DNA from: Limnoperna fortunei
Taxonomy: Eukaryota > Mollusca > Bivalvia > Mytilida > Modiolidae
NCBI GenBank assembly: GCA_944474755.1
Contig: OX104115.1
Coordinates: 70,966,993-71,030,992 of the forward strand
Direction of reading: 5' to 3'
Length of the DNA: 64,000 nucleotides
Position 1 is the stretch's first letter. Each line of letters begins with the position of its first letter. Below the pieces are notes generated by a model. That model was not told the origin of the DNA. It searched no databases and saw only the letters and a program-made list of their open reading frames with translations. Made by a program: the position numbers and the translations under genes. Shown one piece after another: positions 57,310-64,000 of this stretch.

Positions 57310-58250
57310 TGTTTACTTAACGAAGACTTGACAGCGAGATTAGATGACCCAACGCACGCTAGTAGAGAGGGATGGGTTAATACCGCACATGAAGGTCAAA
57401 GGTAAATACTGCAAAATAGCGATAATTACCTATTATAAGGCAAATTGTTAAGAAAACGACGTGTAATATCTGTCAGTTTTTCTGTTATAATGATCTTCTA
57501 CATATTTCAATGTTAATGTTGAATAACCGTTATTATTTGTGTTAAGTATATTCATCACCAACAACACAGTTGCTGCTTTAATTATGCAAGTTACTGACGA
57601 TTGCATGGAATGTTATTTCGTTTTTTTTAAATATGATTCGGGTTTTACGGTCGTTCGGGGAAGAGTAACATTTCATTATCTTGCATTTAACTTGAATATG
57701 ATCACTGATCAAAATAACCAAGAATTTCAAACATGTCCATCCACATTTGACCAAAATATGCACTTTGCACATAATTTGTTTGATTGTAACTAACTGCGTC
57801 AGTCTGTACAATAGAACTAATAATGACTAGCTATATTTAAAAGATACTTATTTCTAAATAGTCTTTTAATCCTGGGACCATTATGGCCATGCCTGAAGTC
57901 ATAGCCGGTAATCCAGGTCTGATTGCATGATGTTCCTCAAACAGCCGTAAGCTAAGAAAACAAACAAACATAGTGCACGTTTTTGTTTTATATTTTAAAG
58001 CTTAATTTGCATTCGTTTCTTTTGTATTAGAGCGTTTCTCAAATCTCAATATTAAAAACAGACATTGTATTATGTGTATGTTCAGGATTGATGTTTGTCA
58101 TAGTAAAATTTAGAACACTACAATTTCATTCTTCATACAGCTATTATGGAACACTGTGACATACGTCTTTACTTTAGGATTATAATATAGTCATAATAGC
58201 TGGAAAAACCAAAGTATTCTTTGCAACACCACATGTGTAGATGAATAAAT
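57310..58250. other. Noncoding, no recognised content
   Basis: The open frame 57539-57793 has no known motif. No repeat identified. Confidence 0.4.
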
Positions 58251-58255
58251 GGCTT

Positions 58256-58445
58256 AATGTCTATAATAAAAATAGCAAAGAAACCGACCGAACAGCCAGA
58301 GTCAAAAGTCAAGACAATTACATATCAGGAAATAGAAAAGCATTTATTAGCAAAACAAAACAGTAACCCAAACCAAATAAAATCCATGGATGCAAACAGG
58401 TGCTCCGGACTAGTAGTCAGGGAGTGCCTCTAGTTAGTAATTCTG
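58256..58445 (-). repeat. 3' tail of the RT element, inverted copy
   Basis: The minus strand reads 'gagcacctg', 'catccatggattttatttgg', 'tttgggttactg', 'gttcggtcggtttctttgct', matching 30930-31090. It lies downstream (minus strand) of the RT remnant at 58560-59020. Confidence 0.7.
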
Positions 58446-58559
58446 AACAATTTCGGAATACTTTTTAGAGAATTCCACACCATGAATATATATTCTCCGA
58501 AACATTTACATCTGTAATCGTTTTAGAGACATATATCGTGCATTCGTCTACAAGTACAT

Positions 58560-59020
58560 TATGTTTTCATTGAAAATTCTTCAAAGAATACAGGAAACTT
58601 TGAGCAACAAAACCCTGGTTTTGAAGTTTCCGCGTTAATCGAATGGCTCGATCAAGGAAATAGTAGTATTCTCTATAAACTCTGAATTTACGTATTAGTT
58701 GAGAGTGGATAAATTGTTGCTGCTCAAGAAAGGGAAGTTGAAGCGATAACTTGTCACAGAGTTTAGTACAAAGTCCTACTGGAGTGTTGATTACGAGATG
58801 TAAATCCAAATATCAAGCGGACCGTATTGGTGGTTGTTGTGTCGAAACCTCATTTGGATACAAGAGATGTTGAGTGTTTTTAAATTGATGATTGTTTAGT
58901 GAAAGGACATCATCATTGTAACGGAAGCGGTGACGAGGATTTTGATAGCTTCATATGAATGGAGGAACAAATTTGCAAGCAATGGTGCACAATTAGTGCC
59001 AGTTGTAATCAACATTTTCT
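58560..59020 (-). pseudogene. Second RT remnant of the 29.7-kb family
   Basis: On the minus strand three frames give 'GTNCAPLLANLFLHSYEA' (about 58960-59010), 'FRYNDDVLSLNNHQF' (catalytic box with N for I, about 58900) and, in 58567-58809, 'YYFLDRAIRLTRKLQNQGF'. This is the same order as 30240-30780. Multiple stops and frameshifts are present. Only the C-terminal half of the RT remains. Confidence 0.78.
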
Positions 59021-59039
59021 GGGAGAATTATGGGAGACC

Positions 59040-59340
59040 TTCTCGTTGGGTGGTTGTTAGGTCATAATACGGAAAGCCTGAACCGTAGTGGGTGATGTGT
59101 TACGAGAGTGTCACGTTTCGTGCACGACAAAGATCTCTTGTTGTAGATTAAAAAAAAGAGGAGGCTCGTTGTAGCCTCTACAGGAGTTAACCAATACCCC
59201 ATAATTTTCCAGTGGCAGTCACAATTGTGTCCCCTATGTCCCATCCGACCACCTTTTTCCGTTGATATATTGTTTACTAACCTGAAGATAGCTGAAATAC
59301 TGCTCGATTTACGTAAAGTAAACATCCAATTAACTAATCA
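59040..59340 (+). repeat. Dispersed repeat R1
   Basis: 'ggtcataatacggaaagcct', 'gaggctcgttgtagcctcta', 'attttccagtggcagtcaca', 'ttgtgtcccctatgtcccat', 'gaagatagctgaaatactgc' follow the order of the copy at 47735-48115. Confidence 0.75.
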
Positions 59341-59344
59341 ATAT

Positions 59345-60480
59345 CAATTGTCCATCGACAAACACATCCATCAAACTAAACGAAAATGTTATGAAAATTT
59401 GTTTTTGTTTACGGTATTACTGGAAATATTATAACAAGAATATGTTATCTTAAAAAGTAAGAGAACCATTCGGTCAACAAGAATCTAAACTCATTTGACA
59501 GTGTCAAAATCCTGATGGACACTAAAACACTTGATGCACCGTCGCGTTGCTCGTCGTCATCTCAAGAAAAAAGTTGCTTTTAGATATTGATTCCTATACG
59601 GATAAACTAAAATGTGGTGAAGAACATTTCTGAGCTTCTTGTTTGAGTACATCAGCCTTCGGTCTAGTAACCCTTAATTTTAGTCATTAAATGTAAGCGC
59701 AATACGCAGGATCAAATAATATACTGCTCTCTATGAACAAGAAGTTACATTAGTTTGTAGTTTTTCTCGTGCATTTACGTCAAGAAGAAATTCTAGGCAA
59801 GAGGCCGACTTCATTGTATCGGTGGTCTCAAGCTCGCATTTTCACACTACATATTTCACCGTAATTATTATTTTTTTCTTTATTTGTACTTGACTACATT
59901 TTAAATTTAGAAGGTGTAGATTTTCTAATGCATAGCGGTCGCCTTTAAACACTCTTGATGATGCTCGAAACCTGACTCATTCCTTAAACAAACACGACCA
60001 CCATCTTTTTAATAAAGTAACTTGCACCCTGCCGGCGCACCTGGTTATGGATGTTTATAATGGTCGTTGTTTTCGTTTTTTTTATATTTAGGTCTGTATA
60101 TTGTTGTTATGGATGCTTGCTGTGTGACCGTGCCTTATATATATTGTTCTTTAATTAAGTTCCATTGGCTGCATCTTTCCATCTCTTTTTTGTTTCAGTG
60201 AACGTTTCATCCGTCGTATTGCTCTTGGAGTTGTGTACATTGTTGTGAATATTTGATAAGTATTTTTTGTTTCGGTCTGGGAAGTTTTTAGCTATACAAT
60301 TTGATGAATTTACTTCATGATGATTTTAAAGCCACCTGATGTTGTAATTACAGAAGAAGTGCAATATTGGATTGTTGTATGGAAATTATAATATTTTTAC
60401 ATATAAAAGTATGATTTCACTATAATGAAGTATATTACAATTTTTTACTAAGATAAATGAATAATGTTGCATTTCATATA
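59345..60480. other. Noncoding, no recognised content
   Basis: No motif-bearing ORF. Some stretches (59500-59700, 59940-60250) are less AT-rich and may be diverged repeat or exon relics, but nothing specific can be named. Confidence 0.35.
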
Positions 60481-60484
60481 ATGT

Positions 60485-60856
60485 TTGATTCGTAAAAAAT
60501 TCAAACGTTCTTTAAGACAAATTCAAGTCATATCGCTCCACGGAAAAATCTCATCCGTCAAACACGCCCCAACCGTAAAATACACAACCATTTTCATCAT
60601 CACAATCACAGTAATGAAAGCGGTAGGTTTGGCATGCCATAAAACCTGGATTGACCCACAATTTATTTTGAAATGCCTTTGTCATGTCTGGACCATTGCT
60701 GGAGTTCCTATAATTTTGGTTGTTGGCCTCGAGTATGCCTGTTTCTTGGACTTTGATATGTGGATTGTATTTTGGACAGTTTCCTTGGTGTTAGGTATTT
60801 TGTTATTACCTTCATTACTTCCCACATGGTTGTCCTGCAATGTGTACATGGTCTAG
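60485..60856 (+). CDS. Possible exon of a multi-pass membrane protein
   Basis: An open frame of 123 codons with no ATG until codon 44 (60614), so either a spliced exon or a short protein of 80 residues. It shows three hydrophobic segments: about residues 33-50, 68-87 and 92-116 ('MWIVFWTVSLVLGILLLPSL'). A basic N-terminal stretch (KKFKRSLRQ) precedes the first. A possible splice acceptor 'cgttctttaag' ends at 60516. The stop is TAG at 60854. Amino-acid composition looks more protein-like than the other small ORFs, but I recognise no family. It could also be a fragment of a decayed gene. Confidence 0.35.
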   Translation: MIRKKFKRSLRQIQVISLHGKISSVKHAPTVKYTTIFIITITVMKAVGLACHKTWIDPQFILKCLCHVWTIAGVPIILVVGLEYACFLDFDMWIVFWTVSLVLGILLLPSLLPTWLSCNVYMV

Positions 60857-60859
60857 ATA

Positions 60860-61430
60860 GTTTTCATTGTCAATAGGTAATATTAGGCAGAATACAAGTA
60901 GCAAAACTGTATTACATTTCTGAGGTGTATACAGTAGTATTATACCGGTTGTATAATAGCAACAAAACATAGACGATAATGCTTAAAAAACGTAAAGAAA
61001 ACTTTTGTTGAGAACATCGACATTAAAATCGGAATATTTTTATATTGTTTTATTGATTTTAACGTCCAACCAGCAATACGCAACAAGCTAGGAATTCGTC
61101 TGCGACATGGCCATCTGATTTATCATATATTGATTGTTTTCAAAGGACATGGGCAATTAAGGGCCTTTTTTGGCCCCATGATTTTGAACAAAATTAAAAC
61201 TGTGATTGAAATGTTCAGACTTTGCAAAATGAATAATTAGAAATTCTGTAATCATTTTTTTTAAATCTTTCCAAAATTAACCTCAATAATGATGTCACAA
61301 TAGGCTGAAAGCACCAATTTTGGCAGAAAAATGTTAAAAATGCAGTGATTTTTATAACTAAACTTCAGAAATATGTATCCCCACATCCTTGGATACAAAA
61401 ATATTCAATATCATATATTTTTGATATTGA
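60860..61430. other. Noncoding between membrane ORF and SINE
   Basis: No gene. The phrase 'ggccttttttggccccatga' near 61160 resembles text in bivalve dispersed repeats. Confidence 0.35.
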
Positions 61431-61690
61431 GGAAGGGGCCTCGGTGGCCGAGTGGTTAAGGTAGTTCGTCTACTATTGATCACGTAGTCTATCAACACTG
61501 AGATTGCGGAATCGAGCATCACTGCAGGCAGGGTGCTCTCTACTCCAATCTTAATTGACAAGGATTGCCAGTTTTCCTACCGAAGGTCGGGGTTTTTCTC
61601 CGGCTTCCTCCCCCAATAAAAACTGGACGCCATGATAAAGCTGAAAAATTGCTGAAAGTGGCGTTAAACAACATTCAAACAAACAAAAAC
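61431..61690 (+). repeat. tRNA-related SINE, complete reference copy
   Basis: The A box 'ggccgagtggttaagg' is at 61446-61461, and a degraded B box 'ggaatcgagcatc' near 61508. Then come 'ttgacaaggattgccagttt', 'tcctaccgaaggtcgggg', 'ctccggcttcctcccccaat' and the tail 'aactggacgccatgataaag', 'ctgaaaaattgctgaaagtg', 'gcgttaaac'. It ends in a CAAACAAAC-type simple tail. Pol III-type promoter head plus a long conserved tail is the architecture of tRNA-derived SINEs. Relatives in this window are at 19665, 32312, 44215 and 52915. Confidence 0.88.
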
Positions 61691-61929
61691 TATTTGTAAT
61701 GAGGAAAAAATATTGTTAAATTATGGTTTTGATTCAAGCATGAGGGAGTACTTAATTGTTTCACAAATGGCTAGATTTTTGTTAAAATTTAACGATGTCT
61801 GTCAAAACCCTGATTTTGACCCTATTTTATGACCTCGTACAGTCTTTGATATGTATAAAGTATAAAAATATGGTATAGAATACTATTATTAAGATATTTG
61901 TCTGTTTTCAGCAAAGTTTAAACTGATTA

Positions 61930-62690
61930 TTTTGTAGTCCTACGGAACAGGACAGGGCTGGCCTTCCAATGACTTCGCGTTGTGTGTTTCTTTGGATGTA
62001 GGAACACGTAACCGTTATACTGGTATACCAACACTGGCAGTAATTGACTAACTCAGTTCGTTAACAAAATGTATTATCAGCAAAGCGTCAATACAGAACA
62101 ATAAAGTTAATTTAACAATAAAAGGTTGCCAAATCCAAAGTATAATTTCAACAGTTTTCGTAACAGGGTTTAAGAGCAGGCTGAAGAGGGTTGGAAATTG
62201 AGCTGCTTATATAGACCCAGTAAAAATACGACGCAATTTCCATCACTTGCAGCCAGGTCATACGAGGTTACAGTCGCAGAGACACAATGTCTGGCTCTGC
62301 ACCTGCAGTCTCAGATACACAAAAGCAATTAACTATTTTGAAAAATAAAACAATAAGAAATGTGACAAAAACATATCACTAACACTACCATAGTTGACCC
62401 AAGTTACATGGTTTGTCAATCAATTGAATCGTCGTGCAAACACCCTCCCTAAATATGGTAACAGCACTGATTGTACCTTACGGACCTACCACGATCGCTG
62501 GTTGACATTATTTATATTACATATAATTTTGGAATTACAACTTTTCAATAAAGCTCTAATTAGATCATTTGTTTAAAATACTATCAAGCCAGAGTACAAA
62601 CTTTTTAAGCAATGCACTTTAAAGATAAACTTCATACAATTACAGATAAATGATGTTAAAATAGTTAAAATATAATATTTAATTAATGAA
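61930..62690 (-). repeat. TATA-bearing repeat S, minus copy
   Basis: The reverse complement aligns with 46500-47190 through its whole length. CTGCTTATATAGA at 62203-62215 is the counterpart of the TATA word. The open frame 62394-62576 in it is incidental. The two copies lie 15 kb apart in opposite orientation. Confidence 0.75.
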
Positions 62691-62699
62691 TTAAATATT

Positions 62700-63570
62700 G
62701 AAAAAATATTTTAAAATGTTAAAGACTTCCGGGTTGGAAACCCATAGTGTTACAATTTGAGATTTAAAATTTTGGGCCAATTTAGTACACGACTTAAAAC
62801 TTTAATTGTAAATGTGACGTTTAAATGTTCCCTGGTTGGTTTTCTGAAGAACACCAGAATATTAACATAATATTAACTTCAATATGACGTTTAATAAATT
62901 AAACATGTTATGTCTAGTAACATCCTTTTCCCTCGCATATTCTACAGATTTCTTAATTAGCGTGTATGGATGATTCACCAGGAAAGCAAAAGAAAGGCTG
63001 GAGCATAACATATGTTTGAGAATCCAATACAACATGTTCTTATTTATAATGCAAATTTATATTTAAAAAATTTAACCAACAATTTCGACTGCGAGAAAAT
63101 GTTCGTTTTGGAAATCATGTTTACGTAATTAAATCTGCCTATAAATATTAGCCGTGTCAATTTATTAATGAGGTAGTTTGCGGAGAAAGAAATAGATTTG
63201 TAATACAATGACATGAATTTTATTTTATTTATTTTGATGAAAGTTAGGTATTTGGGTTGAGTCATTATAGTTTGTTAACGCACTTAATTTGATTTAAAAA
63301 TGTTTGATATGTTTGCCAACTAGTTCAACTAATTGTGCTCAAAATAATTTACGATTGTAGCTTGACCTTTCAGTTTATTTCGGTCAAATCAAGAATAATT
63401 TGACTTCTAAGTATACATTATATACATTTTAAAAAATTATAAAAAGATTTTAAACATACATGTACGAATGGGATTCCTGAATCTATGGTTTAGATTATAT
63501 AATTGTTTAAAGACAACAAAAATGAAATAGCAATTACAATTAAAAGGCAAAACATGTGCCGGACCCTAAT
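62700..63570. other. Noncoding, no recognised content
   Basis: AT-rich. The short ORF at 63044-63265 has no motif. Confidence 0.4.
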
Positions 63571-63574
63571 TTAC

Positions 63575-63906
63575 ACTGCGACCATACTAGAAAGGACCCC
63601 AGCAGGCACTCTCGTTGGGGTTGTCGGGATACGATATGGAAAGTATGTCTGACAGGGGTAAGATGAGGCGAAAACCTCTCCCCTTTTTTATTCTCTATCT
63701 CTTTGAATGATCGAGAAAGCTTCTTTATAGATTTCAGTTGCTCTCTGCTTGATCTTATTGAACGTGTTAGTGATCAAGAAATGGGTGTTTTGCTTAACAT
63801 TTTTGGCATTTGATATGCCGATGATACGGTGAGCCTTGCCTATTCCGCTGAAGGTATCAAGTTGTACTAATGCATAACGGTATGGGCGCGGCCATTTTAT
63901 GAGCAC
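63575..63906 (-). repeat. Possible R1-related dispersed repeat with a short open frame
   Basis: 'gaccatactagaaaggaccc' and 'ctctcgttggggttgtcggg' with 'atacgatatggaaagtatg' loosely follow the start of R1 (47745-47870). Minus-strand 63688-63906 is an open frame of 72 codons ('LDTFSGIGKAHRIIGIS', 'ITNTFNKIKQRATEIY') of unknown nature. It could be a relic of a mobile-element protein. Confidence 0.35.
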
Positions 63907-64000
63907 AAATTAAAGCATGAAAAAACTGTCAGGTTATCCGTGATTAGTCAATAATGATTGTTAAAGTAAATTTAAAGTAAATATATTTTTGAAAGAAATG

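Overview
The window is AT-rich eukaryotic DNA. It has sparse single-exon genes set in long noncoding stretches crowded with degraded transposable elements. The repeat vocabulary suggests a bivalve mollusc, most likely a marine mussel (Mytilidae). The evidence is tRNA-related SINEs with a long conserved tail, several dispersed blocks I recognise as common in mytilid sequence, a lophotrochozoan-type LINE, and an expanded-family GPCR and ecto-ADP-ribosyltransferase. This assignment is inference from repeat families, not from a marker gene.

Only two intact protein genes are convincing, both on the minus strand and both single-exon: an orphan class A-like GPCR (15174-16082) and a secreted, probably GPI-anchored ADP-ribosyltransferase (53926-54912). 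A short three-helix membrane ORF (60485-60856, plus strand) may be one exon of a larger gene.

Layout. 1-2465: TTCGAA-rich minisatellite units in direct and inverted orientation, flanked by a ~240-310 bp direct repeat. 2470-6784: decayed non-LTR retrotransposon (ORF1, endonuclease, RT, zinc-binding tail). 7-14.6 kb: noncoding, with one dispersed repeat. 15.2-16.1 kb: GPCR. 17.0-18.3 kb: dead Tigger/CENP-B-type transposase. 20.3-22.7 kb: a noncoding module present three times. 24.2-25.0 kb: ~147-bp tandem array. 29.7-31.2 kb: Penelope-like RT pseudogene with its tail. 32.3-33.5 kb: two SINE palindromes, one with perfect 133-bp arms. 33.6-33.8 kb: piggyBac fragment. 35.6-43.6 kb: a nearly full-length but dead Ty3/Gypsy LTR retrotransposon. 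44.8 kb: triple CRE plus TATA promoter-like block. 46.5-47.2 and 61.9-62.7 kb: inverted pair of a TATA-bearing repeat. 48.2-49.3 kb: ~172-bp tandem array. 53.9-54.9 kb: ADP-ribosyltransferase. 57.2 kb: long compound hairpin. 58.3-59.3 kb: second RT remnant of the same family as the one at 30 kb.

The most unusual object is the LTR element. Between its 5' LTR and gag it carries an extra ORF resembling SGNH/GDSL hydrolases. Both of its noncoding flanks contain repeated short stem-loops of the form GGCA-(A)TTATTG-nn-TGCC. Its integrase ends in a GPY/F motif followed by a chromodomain-like segment. The extra ORF plus the iterated stem-loops are the best candidate here for an under-described system.
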